The position numbers and the translations under genes are program-made. From NCBI RefSeq assembly GCF_900156095.1, contig NZ_FTMJ01000001.1:558001-622000 (forward strand): a DNA stretch of 64,000 nucleotides. Reading direction: 5' to 3'. The notes beneath the pieces were generated by a model that worked only from the letters and a program-made list of their open reading frames with translations, was not told where the DNA came from and searched no databases. Below, in pieces: positions 29,264 to 38,035 of the stretch (positions are counted from its first letter, which is position 1; each line of letters begins with the position of its first letter). The stretch comes from Aeromonas sp. RU39B. GTDB taxonomy: Bacteria > Pseudomonadota > Gammaproteobacteria > Enterobacterales > Aeromonadaceae.

Positions 29264-30049
29264 ATGCTGTATCACAAGACCTATGAGCTCGGCCCGGAAC
29301 GGGAGTGGGTGGTGTTTGTCCACGGCGCTGGTGGCAGTTCGACCATCTGGTTTCGCCAGCTCAAGGCTTTTCGTGAACGTTTCAACGTGCTGCTGCTCGA
29401 TCTGCGCGGCCATGGCCAGTCCCATACTCTGCAGCAGGTGGTCAAGGGGCGTTACAGTTTTCGCGCCGTCACCGAGGATATCGTTCGGCTGCTTGATCAC
29501 CTGCAGATCCGCGAGGCCCATTTTGTCGGCATGTCTCTGGGCTCTATCCTGATCCGCCATCTGGCCGAGCTCTGCCCGGAGCGGGTGCGCAGCATGGTGC
29601 TGGGCGGTGCGATTTTACGCTTCGATATCCGCTCGCGGGTGTTGGTGCAACTGGGGCGTCTTGGCCAGCATATCCTGCCCTATATGTGGCTCTACCGGCT
29701 GTTCGCTTTCATCATGATGCCGCGCAAACGCCACGAAGAGTCGCGGCTGTTATTTGTGCGCGAGGCCCGAAAACTCTGCCAGCAGGAGTTTAAACGCTGG
29801 TTCAGGCTTGCCACCGATGTGAACCCGCTGATGCGCTACTTTCGTGAGCGACCGGTCGCCATTCCCACTCTCTATATCATGGGCGAAGAGGATTACCTGT
29901 TTTTGGCCCCGGTGCGCGAGCAGGTCGAGCGCGATCCCCATAGCCATCTGGCGGTGATCGATGGCTGCGGCCATGTCTGCAATGTGGAGCAGCCGGAGCA
30001 TTTTAACCGCCAATCCTTGGCGTTTTTGACCAAGGCAGGCGAGGGTTAG
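29264..30049 (+). CDS. Alpha/beta hydrolase
   Basis: 261 residues. Oxyanion-hole motif HGAGGSS (about residues 20-26), nucleophile elbow GMSLGS (Ser near 92), acid in IMGEEDYLF and catalytic His in GCGHVCNVEQPE complete the triad. No signal peptide, so cytosolic. The lid region is basic (MMPRKRHEESR). The substrate is unknown; the family includes esterases, MenH-like enzymes and acyl hydrolases. The start follows GAAGGAAAAGC. Converges with the AttH-type gene. Confidence 0.85.
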   Translation: MLYHKTYELGPEREWVVFVHGAGGSSTIWFRQLKAFRERFNVLLLDLRGHGQSHTLQQVVKGRYSFRAVTEDIVRLLDHLQIREAHFVGMSLGSILIRHLAELCPERVRSMVLGGAILRFDIRSRVLVQLGRLGQHILPYMWLYRLFAFIMMPRKRHEESRLLFVREARKLCQQEFKRWFRLATDVNPLMRYFRERPVAIPTLYIMGEEDYLFLAPVREQVERDPHSHLAVIDGCGHVCNVEQPEHFNRQSLAFLTKAGEG

Positions 30050-30083
30050 CATCTATTGCAGCATGCGCGAAGGCATGCCTGCT

Positions 30084-31190
30084 TTAATACCCCGTCATCT
30101 CGAGATAACCACGGCCTGTGGCATCGCCACTGACCAGCACGGCGCCCTCCCAATAGGCAAAGCGGCCATGCATGGCTTGATCGTTTTGCCGGGCGGTTAC
30201 GGTGAGTTGAAGCTCGCCGCTATGGATCTGCCACTGCACCGGATAGTGGTGTCCATCCGGGCTTTTCCAGCGTTTGCCAGGGGTGAGGGTGATGGCGTCG
30301 GGGGCAATCAAGTGTGAGTCCCCGGTTTTGTCGATCACTATGCCGTAGCGGCGATCGCGTTGCTGACTGCCCGCTTTGCTGCGCAGGCGAAACAACATCA
30401 ATTCGCGCCCGTCATCGAGTTGCAGCGAGAACCAGTCCCACCCTTCTTGCCAGTCGGCCAGCACGCTGCTGCTCCACTCGTGATCAAACCAGCCTTCGCC
30501 GCTGACCTGGCGCATCTGTCCATCAAGCAGCAAGGTGCCGCTGAGTCCAAGTCGGGTGTAGGAGTAATAGAACGAGGCATTGCCTTCGCTCTTTTCGCTA
30601 AAACCGCGATCACCTTGCAAGATAACCGGCTTGTGGCTGGTGACGGAGAGCGCCAGATCAAAGGGCTTGGCAGCGAGTGTAAGCCGGGCCGGAAACAACT
30701 CTGCGCCGCTGGAGGCCAATGCCCAATCGCGCAGCCAATAGCGGCCATGGCTGGCGCCCGCGAGGCCTGGCCCTTGTCGACTGAGCCGCTCATCGCTTAG
30801 GTGGCGGCCGGTGGCCAAATCGGTCACGGCCACCTGCGCCAGCCAAAACTGTGGAATGCGCCAAGGGTTGGCGGCGCGCTCACCGGGCTCGATGCCTTGG
30901 CGAAACAAGGTCCACTGCAGACCATATTCGCGGCCCTGCTGATCGCGAACCTGACCGGTAAGATACCACCATTCGGAGCGATAATCCGGGTGGGCGGCGT
31001 GATCGTTTGGCAAGTTTATCGGCACATTGCGCTCTGCTTTGCGAAAGTCATCCGCCGTGCCACTTAATACGCTGCCCAGATCCTGCTCTGCGGCCGTGGC
31101 CGGGGCGCACAGCAGCGCCACCACGCAGAGCGTGGCCATCACGCTGAGCGTGGTCAGAGTACCGAGATAAGTGTGAGGCCTGCAGATCAT
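30084..31190 (-). CDS. AttH/CrtC-like lipocalin-domain exported protein
   Basis: 368 residues. An N-terminal signal segment (residues 1-34, ending APATAAEQ) directs it to the periplasm. The body resembles the AttH family, with two lipocalin-like barrels related to hydroxyneurosporene/carotenoid hydratase CrtC (YRSEWWYLTGQVRD, GEGWFDHEWSSS, WDWFSLQLDDGRELMLFRLR). The start overlaps the permease stop by 4 bases, so it is the last gene of an ABC operon (ATPase-permease-AttH). Those AttEFGH systems are linked to export or attachment in agrobacteria; the transported substrate is unknown. Confidence 0.85.
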   Translation of the reverse strand: MICRPHTYLGTLTTLSVMATLCVVALLCAPATAAEQDLGSVLSGTADDFRKAERNVPINLPNDHAAHPDYRSEWWYLTGQVRDQQGREYGLQWTLFRQGIEPGERAANPWRIPQFWLAQVAVTDLATGRHLSDERLSRQGPGLAGASHGRYWLRDWALASSGAELFPARLTLAAKPFDLALSVTSHKPVILQGDRGFSEKSEGNASFYYSYTRLGLSGTLLLDGQMRQVSGEGWFDHEWSSSVLADWQEGWDWFSLQLDDGRELMLFRLRSKAGSQQRDRRYGIVIDKTGDSHLIAPDAITLTPGKRWKSPDGHHYPVQWQIHSGELQLTVTARQNDQAMHGRFAYWEGAVLVSGDATGRGYLEMTGY

Positions 31191-33589
31191 CGGTTTGCTC
31201 CTTGAGTCAGGCGCCAGGCGAGCGCCGAGGCCGCTATCGCCGAAACCGGCGCCAGCAGCAGGGCCAGCATGGCCTGTGACCAAGCGGGTGAGAAGGCGAG
31301 CGTCCAACCAAAGGCGCGTGGATTGACGACCTCAATCAAGACCCAGGCCAGTCCATAGCCGACCGGCAATGCGAGCACTGCGGTCAATACTCCCAATATC
31401 GCCCCTTGCCACAGTTGCAGCACCAGCGTATCGCGCCGGGTGACGCCAAGAGCATGCAGGCTGCGCTGCCAGGGGGCACGGGACAGCCCCAGCACCATGA
31501 AGGCGACCGTGATGCCGACCACGGCGATGAGTAAAATCAGCAGCTTGAGCAGCTCGGTTACCACAAAGGTCTGATCGAAAATGGCCAGCGCCTGGGTGAG
31601 GATGGCGCGCGCCGGTAGCAGGCGTGCCTGCTCGCCGTAGCGCTCACTGACGTTCTGAATCTGCTCATCGGTCAGCCCAAACAGCGCCAGCGACTGGGGC
31701 GGCGCGGCGGGGGACATGGCTTGTAGTAGTTGTCCCTTGTCACTGCCGTAATCGCGATAGACGCCGCTGATGCGAAGTTGCTGCTCACCTCCTGGCGCAG
31801 CAATGGTCAGCCGCTCACCCAGGCGTAGATGATAGCGCCGCATCAGTGGCTCGCTGGCCAGTGCTTCACCGCTGCCATTTGGCAAGTTGCCGGCGAGCAG
31901 CGGATAGCCTCGCATCAGGGCCGGCAGCAGATCCATCTGCACCAACTCAATGGGCTTGCCCTGATAGAGCGCCTCGTCGGTGCGGCGGCGTGATAGCGAG
32001 ATCGATTGACCTTCCAGTGCGCTGACGATGTTGGCTGGCAGGTCCGGGTGGCCGCCTTGTGGATCGCGCAGCGCCGTGACATAGAGATCGGCTGCCAGCC
32101 GCTGATGCAGCCACTGCTCAACGCTGGTACGAAAGCTTGCCACCATCACGCCGATGCCGATCGCCGCCGCAATCGCCAGTTGCAGCGCCATCACGGCCAC
32201 TGCCGTGCGGTCAAACTGGAAGTGCGTCTCAGCCATGGCAAGGCGCAGGCGCCATGCGCCATCGCCCTGTCGCCGCCGATTGCGCAGTGCCTGCAAGAGT
32301 GGTGAGAGCAGATCGGGCAGCAGCAGCGCCATCGCCAGTAGCCAGCAGGCCGACACCAGCAAGGCGCCGACCAGCCCGCTCTCTTCACGCCACAAGCACA
32401 GGGTGCCGGTCAGCAGCATCAGCAGCGCGGTGCCGCGGCGAAGACGCGGTCGCACCGGCAGCGCCGCCGGCGTGAGCAGGTGTAGCGGCGGCTCTGAGAG
32501 CAGGCTGCGCCAGGCCGGTAAGTTGGCGGCCAGGGTACCGGCCAGACAGAGCAGGGCGCTTTTGATAAAGGTGAGCGGCGTCAGGCGCAGCAGATCGATG
32601 GGGTTGGGGCCGTAGAGATCGCTCAGAGACTGGCTCACGCCCCCCATCAGCAGATCGGCAAGACCCACGCCAAGCAACATACCCAGCGCAGTGCCCACGC
32701 CGGTGATCAGCAGCAGTTCAACCACCAACAGCTTGAGCAGCTGATGGGGGCTAACACCGATGATCATCAGACGCGCCAGATGGGGGCGACGCAGTGATAG
32801 AACAAAGCGCTGGGCGTTAAAGGCCAGAAACAATCCGACGGCAAGCGCCAGCAGCGACAGGGCGGTGAGATTGAGTGCCAGCGCATCACCAAGGCGGCTG
32901 GCGTCGAGCTCCGGGCCGGTGCGCTCCAGCACTTCACCGGGCAGCAGATGTTTTTCAAGGCGTGCGCGGCTTGCATCGTCCAAGTGAAAATAGAGGCGAT
33001 CGAGCCTGCCTTCGCGCCCCAGCCACTGCTGCGCCAGACCGATATCGGTCACCAGCAGGCGGTCAAGCGCAATGCTCCCTTCATCAATGACCCCGCCGAG
33101 GGTCAGGGTCAGTGGTCGCTCCCCCAGATAAAAGGTGCGGCTTTGCCCAATCTGCCAGTCCTGACGCTTCGCCTCAGAGCGCGAGAGCCAGACTGCGTGC
33201 TCGTTTTGGGTGGTAAGCTCGGGCGCTTTGCCAGAAAAAAGGGCATCGAGCGGGCCGCCTGCGAGCGGATCAATGCCGATCAGTTGCCAAGGGCGGCGCT
33301 GATTATCGCGCAGCCAGGCATGGATTTGCGGCGCTGCGTCAAGGTGCGGCACGGTCGTGACCAGCTCGGTATAACGCCGCTCGTTGATGCCACCTGGCGG
33401 CGCCAATCGCCAGTTGGCCTGCCCCTCGACCTGAGTGCGGGCACTGACAAAGTTGGTGCGGGCGCTGTGGTTAATCAAATCGATGGCGACCACCAGCGCA
33501 GAGCCCAGCAGCAGACCACACAGACTCATGATCAACAGCCAGGGGTGGCTTCGATAAAGGCGCAGTAAGGATTTAAGGGAGAGACTCAT
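31187..33589 (-). CDS. FtsX-like ABC transporter permease (AttF/AttG type)
   Basis: Large inner-membrane permease of the MacB/LolC group, 800 residues: one N-terminal membrane helix, a large periplasmic MacB-like domain (about 45-235), three helices, a middle pair of helices, then a second periplasmic domain and a final three-helix FtsX domain. So two FtsX units are joined in one chain, in place of separate AttF and AttG. The ATG at 33589 has GAGGTCAGCT upstream; the open frame to 33670 is not needed. It overlaps the ATPase gene by 17 bases and attH by 4. Confidence 0.87.
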   Translation of the reverse strand: MSLSLKSLLRLYRSHPWLLIMSLCGLLLGSALVVAIDLINHSARTNFVSARTQVEGQANWRLAPPGGINERRYTELVTTVPHLDAAPQIHAWLRDNQRRPWQLIGIDPLAGGPLDALFSGKAPELTTQNEHAVWLSRSEAKRQDWQIGQSRTFYLGERPLTLTLGGVIDEGSIALDRLLVTDIGLAQQWLGREGRLDRLYFHLDDASRARLEKHLLPGEVLERTGPELDASRLGDALALNLTALSLLALAVGLFLAFNAQRFVLSLRRPHLARLMIIGVSPHQLLKLLVVELLLITGVGTALGMLLGVGLADLLMGGVSQSLSDLYGPNPIDLLRLTPLTFIKSALLCLAGTLAANLPAWRSLLSEPPLHLLTPAALPVRPRLRRGTALLMLLTGTLCLWREESGLVGALLVSACWLLAMALLLPDLLSPLLQALRNRRRQGDGAWRLRLAMAETHFQFDRTAVAVMALQLAIAAAIGIGVMVASFRTSVEQWLHQRLAADLYVTALRDPQGGHPDLPANIVSALEGQSISLSRRRTDEALYQGKPIELVQMDLLPALMRGYPLLAGNLPNGSGEALASEPLMRRYHLRLGERLTIAAPGGEQQLRISGVYRDYGSDKGQLLQAMSPAAPPQSLALFGLTDEQIQNVSERYGEQARLLPARAILTQALAIFDQTFVVTELLKLLILLIAVVGITVAFMVLGLSRAPWQRSLHALGVTRRDTLVLQLWQGAILGVLTAVLALPVGYGLAWVLIEVVNPRAFGWTLAFSPAWSQAMLALLLAPVSAIAASALAWRLTQGANR

Positions 33590-34241
33590 ACAGCTGACCT
33601 CCCTCGAGGTGTAACACCCGATCTGCCAGCGCGCCATAAGCCGGGTTGTGGCTGACCAGCAGCAAACCACAGCCTTGCTCGCGCACCGCTTCGACCAACA
33701 GCGCCATTACCTGGGCGGCATTATGCTCATCAAGGCTACCGGTCGGCTCGTCGGCCAGTAGCCAGCGCGGCTGGTGGATAAGGGCGCGGGCCAGCGCGAC
33801 CCGCTGGCGCTGTCCGCCCGAGAGGGTGTCAGGAAACTGGTTACGCTGGGGCGCAACCCCGAGGCGCTCGAGCAGCGCATCAATGCGACCGTGATCGACT
33901 GATCGCCGATTGATCTCAAGGGGCAGGGCGACGTTCTCCCATACCTTGAGGGTTGGCAGCAGGTTGTACTCCTGATAGACGATGCCAAAGATCTCGGCGC
34001 GAAGGCGTGCTCGCGCTTCGCCTGTTAGGTTGTCGATGCGGCGCCCTTCAAGGCTAATGGCGCCGCTATCGGGCGGCAGCAATCCAGCGATGAGGTTAAG
34101 CAAGGTTGACTTGCCCGAGCCGCTTTGACCGAGCAGCAGATGCAAGGTGCCGGGAGCAAGGGTTAAGGAGAGTTCCTCAAACAGGGTGACCGGAGCGTTT
34201 CCTGCCAAAAAGTGCTTGCTGACGCCCTCAAGGCTTATCAT
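33573..34241 (-). CDS. ABC transporter ATP-binding protein (LolD/MacB type)
   Basis: 222-residue nucleotide-binding subunit for the adjacent FtsX-like permease. Walker A LLGQSGSGKSTLLN (about 35-48), Q-loop YQEYNLLP, signature LSGGQRQRVALARAL, Walker B WLLADEPTGSLD and the H-loop SHNP are all intact, so it should be an active ATPase. First gene of the three-gene operon. Type VII ABC systems of this sort drive lipoprotein trafficking or mechanotransmission across the periplasm instead of classical substrate transport. Confidence 0.92.
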   Translation of the reverse strand: MISLEGVSKHFLAGNAPVTLFEELSLTLAPGTLHLLLGQSGSGKSTLLNLIAGLLPPDSGAISLEGRRIDNLTGEARARLRAEIFGIVYQEYNLLPTLKVWENVALPLEINRRSVDHGRIDALLERLGVAPQRNQFPDTLSGGQRQRVALARALIHQPRWLLADEPTGSLDEHNAAQVMALLVEAVREQGCGLLLVSHNPAYGALADRVLHLEGGQLYESLP

Positions 34242-34382
34242 GGTGCATATCCTGCTGTGTCAATAGCTTATCACTATGCCAAGGAGTGAGCTGGCTTGCA
34301 AAACGGTCACAGCATGGTGCTGGATCGCGCTGGAATCTACTGGTTACAATAGTCGCTATTGGCTGATACGGGGTGTGCAGGG

Positions 34383-34850
34383 ATGTTACAAAAACAGGTG
34401 AGCTTCATCGTTGACAGCAAGGGTAACCGTCAGGCTGCCGTGGTACCCATCGACATCTATGAAGAGTTGATGGCCCTGCAGCGGGCGCTGGCCGAAAGCC
34501 GCCCCGGTGAGCGGGAGATCTATCACTTCTCGGTCAAGGGCGCCGAGGCGCAGGGGTATCCGGTGGGCAAGCGTCATAGCCCGGGCTTTATGGTGCTGGC
34601 CGGCTCAACGACCAATGGTGAGGATGCGGCGTCGCTGCGTGAAGCGGTGATTGAGCTGCGCGAAGAGCTGCTTGCCAAGGGGGTGCTCGAGCCCCATCAG
34701 GAGGGCTTTCGCTTTAGCCAGGACCAGCTCTTTAACAGCCCGAGTCTGGCGGCCAGTCTGGTGGCCGGCAATAACCGCAGCGGCCTCGATGCCTGGCATA
34801 ACAGCAGCGGCCACACCTTAAAGCAATCAGGATTTGGCAAGAAAGAGTAA
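34383..34850 (+). CDS. DUF4357 domain protein with antitoxin-like N-terminus
   Basis: 155 residues. The N-terminus (VDSKGNRQAAVVPIDIYEEL) looks like the DNA-binding/dimerisation segment of Phd/YefM or prevent-host-death antitoxins, where VPIDIYEEL is typical. The C-terminal half (about 95-150), with LxEGFRFSQDQLFNSPSLAA and GLDAWH, matches the DUF4357 pattern often found at the end of restriction or nuclease-related proteins. No toxin gene is adjacent: upstream is the divergent ABC ATPase, downstream a perfect palindromic terminator. Function unknown; calling it an antitoxin would be speculation. Confidence 0.65.
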   Translation: MLQKQVSFIVDSKGNRQAAVVPIDIYEELMALQRALAESRPGEREIYHFSVKGAEAQGYPVGKRHSPGFMVLAGSTTNGEDAASLREAVIELREELLAKGVLEPHQEGFRFSQDQLFNSPSLAASLVAGNNRSGLDAWHNSSGHTLKQSGFGKKE

Positions 34851-34860
34851 GCATCATCAG

Positions 34861-34890
34861 CATGGGGAGCCGCGGCTCCCCATGTTATTT
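34861..34890. terminator. Bidirectional terminator
   Basis: CATGGGGAGCC / GGCTCCCCATG perfect stem (34861-34884) between convergent DUF4357 and Bcr genes, followed by TTATTTGTGC. Confidence 0.8.
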
Positions 34891-34893
34891 GTG

Positions 34894-36081
34894 CTATTTG
34901 CGCGCAGTCAGTAACCAGTAACTGGCCGAGGCCAGAATGCCGCAACCGGCGATATTGAGCGCCATCGGCAGCGGCGAGGTGGGCGGCACCAGATTGACCA
35001 GCGCGCCTGCCAGCGCACCAATCCCAAAGCGCAGGGTTCCGGCCAGGGCTGCCGCCGTTCCGGCTGCCTGAGAGAAGTGGCTAAGGAGCCCGGTCATGGC
35101 GTTGGCACCGACCAAACTGATATGGCCGACGTAGAACATCACAGGTATCACCACGCCCCACAGGCCGCCAAAACCGGTCAGGCTGCACACGACCAGCACA
35201 ATACCCGCGACCGGCAGGATCATCAGCCCGTGGCGCAGCATATGCTCAGAGCCAATGCCGCGCACCAGCTTGCTGTTGGCAAAGGTCACCACCATCATCA
35301 GCAGCACGTTAAGGCCAAACAGCCAGCCATAGTGCTGGGTTGGCACACCGAAATACTCGATATAGACATAGGGCGAGCCGCTTAGAAACGAGAACATGCC
35401 GGCGCTGGCAAAGGCGCCGCACAGCACATAGCCCATGGCCGGACGGCTTTTCAGCACCCGGCCGTAGTTGCCCACCACGCGCCCGAGCTGCAGCGGCTGG
35501 CGTCGTTCCGGCGAGAGGGTTTCGGGAATGGAGACCATCATCAGCACGGCGACGGCCAGGCTCACGACCACCAGCAGCCAGAAGATCGCCTGCCAGCTGC
35601 CGTGCGCTGTGATGTATCCGCCAAGGATGGGCGCCGCCAGCGGGGCCAGCGTCATCACCAGGATCACGAATGACATGGCCCGGGAGAACGCCTCTTTTTC
35701 AAACATATCGCGCAGCAGGGCATTGACCACCACGGCGCCCGCCGCACCACCGGCCGCTTGCAGCACCCGAAACAGCAGCAGTTGGGGCAGGGTCTCTGCC
35801 AGGGCGCAGCCCACCGAGGCAAGGGCAAACATAATGAGCCCGGCGATGATCACCGGTTTGCGGCCAAAGCTGTCCGCCATCGGGCCATAGAACAGTTGTC
35901 CAACCGCAAAGCCGGCCAAGAAGGCGCTCACCGTCAGTTGGGCGCCGTCGATGGTGGTGCCGAGCTCACGGGCCAGCGCCGGAATGGCGGGCAGGTACAT
36001 GTCGATGGCAAGCGGAGTCAGGCCGCCGAGTGCGCCGAGCAGCAGATAGAGCACCAGTGGGGAGATGGGGGGCGTTGACAT
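34894..36081 (-). CDS. Bcr/CflA-type multidrug efflux MFS transporter
   Basis: 395 residues, 12 membrane segments. The drug:H+ antiporter-1 motif is present: LGGLTPLAIDMYLPAIP in TM1 and the A-motif GPMADSFGRKPV in loop 2-3; motif C appears as LAAPILGGYI in TM5. Bcr-type pumps export bicyclomycin, sulfonamide or chloramphenicol-like compounds, and some export cysteine peptides. Start at the ATG 36081. No regulator is adjacent. Confidence 0.9.
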   Translation of the reverse strand: MSTPPISPLVLYLLLGALGGLTPLAIDMYLPAIPALARELGTTIDGAQLTVSAFLAGFAVGQLFYGPMADSFGRKPVIIAGLIMFALASVGCALAETLPQLLLFRVLQAAGGAAGAVVVNALLRDMFEKEAFSRAMSFVILVMTLAPLAAPILGGYITAHGSWQAIFWLLVVVSLAVAVLMMVSIPETLSPERRQPLQLGRVVGNYGRVLKSRPAMGYVLCGAFASAGMFSFLSGSPYVYIEYFGVPTQHYGWLFGLNVLLMMVVTFANSKLVRGIGSEHMLRHGLMILPVAGIVLVVCSLTGFGGLWGVVIPVMFYVGHISLVGANAMTGLLSHFSQAAGTAAALAGTLRFGIGALAGALVNLVPPTSPLPMALNIAGCGILASASYWLLTARK

Positions 36082-36107
36082 CAAGCGTCCTTGGTTTGAA
36101 GAAACGT

Positions 36108-37442
36108 CTATTGCAGTGTAACAGAGGCCGCCGTGGCCTGGGGCGATTGCAGCCAGAGCTCCGGCTCGCTATGCAGGCGGCTTACTTTCCAGGCGGCCCC
36201 GACCGGGCGGGTCCGGGTCAGACGGCAGGCGCCGTGCGCTTGCGCCAAGACAGCATCAGCGGTGTACCAGGCGTCGGTCACCGGCAGTCGGGTGGTTTCG
36301 CGTGCCAGACGCACCCCCCAATTGGTCACCAGCGCCGGGCAGTATTGCTCAGCCAGCGTGAGCGCCTGAGCCGTGGGGCTCGGCGCTGGCGACGACAAGG
36401 TGGTCAATAATCCGGCCAGTGCACCGGCAGCCAGCAGCAGTGGGCGCACCGCGCCGGCTGCAAGGATCAGCGAAAGCAGTGCCAGCGGCGCCAGATGGCG
36501 GGCGTTATCGGGATTTTGCCCCCATAGTGTCCAACCAAGCAGCACCAGCCAACCGGCCAGCAGGGCGCGGCGAAGCGGCGGCGGCAGTGCACAAGCGGCG
36601 CGCCACAGGGGCCAGAGCAAAAGCGGCCAGAGCCATGAAAACTGGCTGTTGGCTTGAGACAGCCAGCTTAGCAGGCGACTGGCGTGGTGCGAGGCGGTAT
36701 TGCCCCACAGGGTAAAATGGCCGCTGGTAAAGCGCATGCCCTCGCTAAAGTAGGCGGCGCCATCGGCCTGCCAGATAAATGCCAGACAGACTCCGCCCAC
36801 CAGCGCGATGGGCCAGAGTGCCCGTAATAACGCCCGTCTGGGTAAGTGCCAGTGGGCGGGCGGCAGGCACAATAGCCACATCGGCAGCACCAGTAGCGGC
36901 GCATAAGAGGGACGTAGCGCCAGCATCAGTGCCAGCCACAGACCGCTCCCCGCTGCGCGGCCGTAAGACAGCGCAATGAGGGCGCCGAGCCAGGCGGCCA
37001 GCGCCGGTCCGTCCGAGAGCCCGGATAACGCCAGCGCCGGGGTTAGCGGCAGGGCCAGCAGAGCCAGCCACAGGGGCGCGAGCAGTCGGGATTGCTGCCA
37101 AAGTCGCACCCCAAACCAGGCCCCAAGTGGCGGTATGGCGGCGCTTCCCAGCAGCGCCGCCCACTGCACGGCGGCGTCGGGGGAGGGCGCAACCAGCGCA
37201 ACCAGACGCGCCAGCGCAATAAATCCGGGGTAGCCGGGAAAGTGGGGGGAGAACTCCAGCACGCTAAAGCGCACCACGCCGTGGGCAAAGTTAAGGGCAT
37301 CGTCAGAGTCAAGTGAGATTGGGTGGGCAAACAACCACCCCATCCAGACCAGTTGCAGCAGCGCCAGCATCGGCGCGATGGACCAGTTGGCCTCTGGCCA
37401 ACTCAGTTGCAACCCGCGAGCCAGATCCCGGCGATATATCAC
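36108..37442 (-). CDS. Polytopic membrane protein, GT-C glycosyltransferase-like
   Basis: 444 residues with about ten membrane helices. The first periplasmic loop has DSDDALNFAHG followed by HFPGYPG, an arrangement like the acidic catalytic loop of GT-39/GT-83-type lipid-linked glycosyltransferases. Function is not assigned. It is the last gene of the minus-strand operon that begins with the b-type membrane protein, overlapping the preceding exported-protein gene by 4 bases. Very Leu/Ala-rich with a high G+C third position. Confidence 0.65.
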   Translation of the reverse strand: MIYRRDLARGLQLSWPEANWSIAPMLALLQLVWMGWLFAHPISLDSDDALNFAHGVVRFSVLEFSPHFPGYPGFIALARLVALVAPSPDAAVQWAALLGSAAIPPLGAWFGVRLWQQSRLLAPLWLALLALPLTPALALSGLSDGPALAAWLGALIALSYGRAAGSGLWLALMLALRPSYAPLLVLPMWLLCLPPAHWHLPRRALLRALWPIALVGGVCLAFIWQADGAAYFSEGMRFTSGHFTLWGNTASHHASRLLSWLSQANSQFSWLWPLLLWPLWRAACALPPPLRRALLAGWLVLLGWTLWGQNPDNARHLAPLALLSLILAAGAVRPLLLAAGALAGLLTTLSSPAPSPTAQALTLAEQYCPALVTNWGVRLARETTRLPVTDAWYTADAVLAQAHGACRLTRTRPVGAAWKVSRLHSEPELWLQSPQATAASVTLQ

Positions 37443-37999
37443 AGCGGCGCGAGAGCCTGCATCAAAGCCGTTTCTGCCTGCTTAAAGGCGGCGCTATCGG
37501 CTGGGGCGGCGCCCACACCAAACACGCCGGGGTTGCCGATGGCTTTGAGCACATTGGCAATTTCTTGCTCGGCCGCCTTGCGATGGCTCTCGGGCAGGGC
37601 CGGCAGCACCAGATCGAGGAAACGCTTGGATTTAACCACCAACACCTTGGCGCTTTGGTAATCCCCCAGATTCTGCTCGGCCCCTTCCAGCCGGCGCTCA
37701 ATTTCGGCGCGGTAGGCGCGATTTAGCAAGCTGGCCACCTCATCGGTTTTGCCGGCCGTCACGGCCGCTTTGAGCGGCTCGCGCAGGGTGACCTTGTGAT
37801 GGGTCTCCAGATAGGCCAGCTCTTCGTCGATACCGCTTAAGCTTTGCGCGGCGTCACTGCCGCCTTTGAGCAGCACCTCGCGCGCATCGATCAGTGGCTC
37901 TTTGCCGGCGGCGGCATAGGAGTAAGCCTGGGCGGCGGGGGCGGCGAGCAGCAGGCTGGTCAGGGTTGCAGCAATAGTCATGCGCGCAATGAGATGCAT
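37439..37999 (-). CDS. Exported helical protein of unknown function
   Basis: 186 residues with a signal peptide (residues 1-25, cleavage likely after AAPAAQA). The mature part is all helix, beginning with SYAAAGKEPLIDAREVLLKG and containing repeated charged helices (EIERRLEGAEQNLGDYQSAKVL). Not recognised. It lies 36 bases downstream of the flavoprotein and overlaps the membrane glycosyltransferase-like gene by 4, inside the FTR1 operon, so a periplasmic role linked to that system is possible. By resemblance of its place only, it might be compared with periplasmic iron-chaperone proteins; no metal motif is visible. Confidence 0.65.
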   Translation of the reverse strand: MHLIARMTIAATLTSLLLAAPAAQAYSYAAAGKEPLIDAREVLLKGGSDAAQSLSGIDEELAYLETHHKVTLREPLKAAVTAGKTDEVASLLNRAYRAEIERRLEGAEQNLGDYQSAKVLVVKSKRFLDLVLPALPESHRKAAEQEIANVLKAIGNPGVFGVGAAPADSAAFKQAETALMQALAPL

Positions 38000-38035
38000 C
38001 TCGTCTCTCCTTGAGTGGCGATCACCTGTGGGCCA

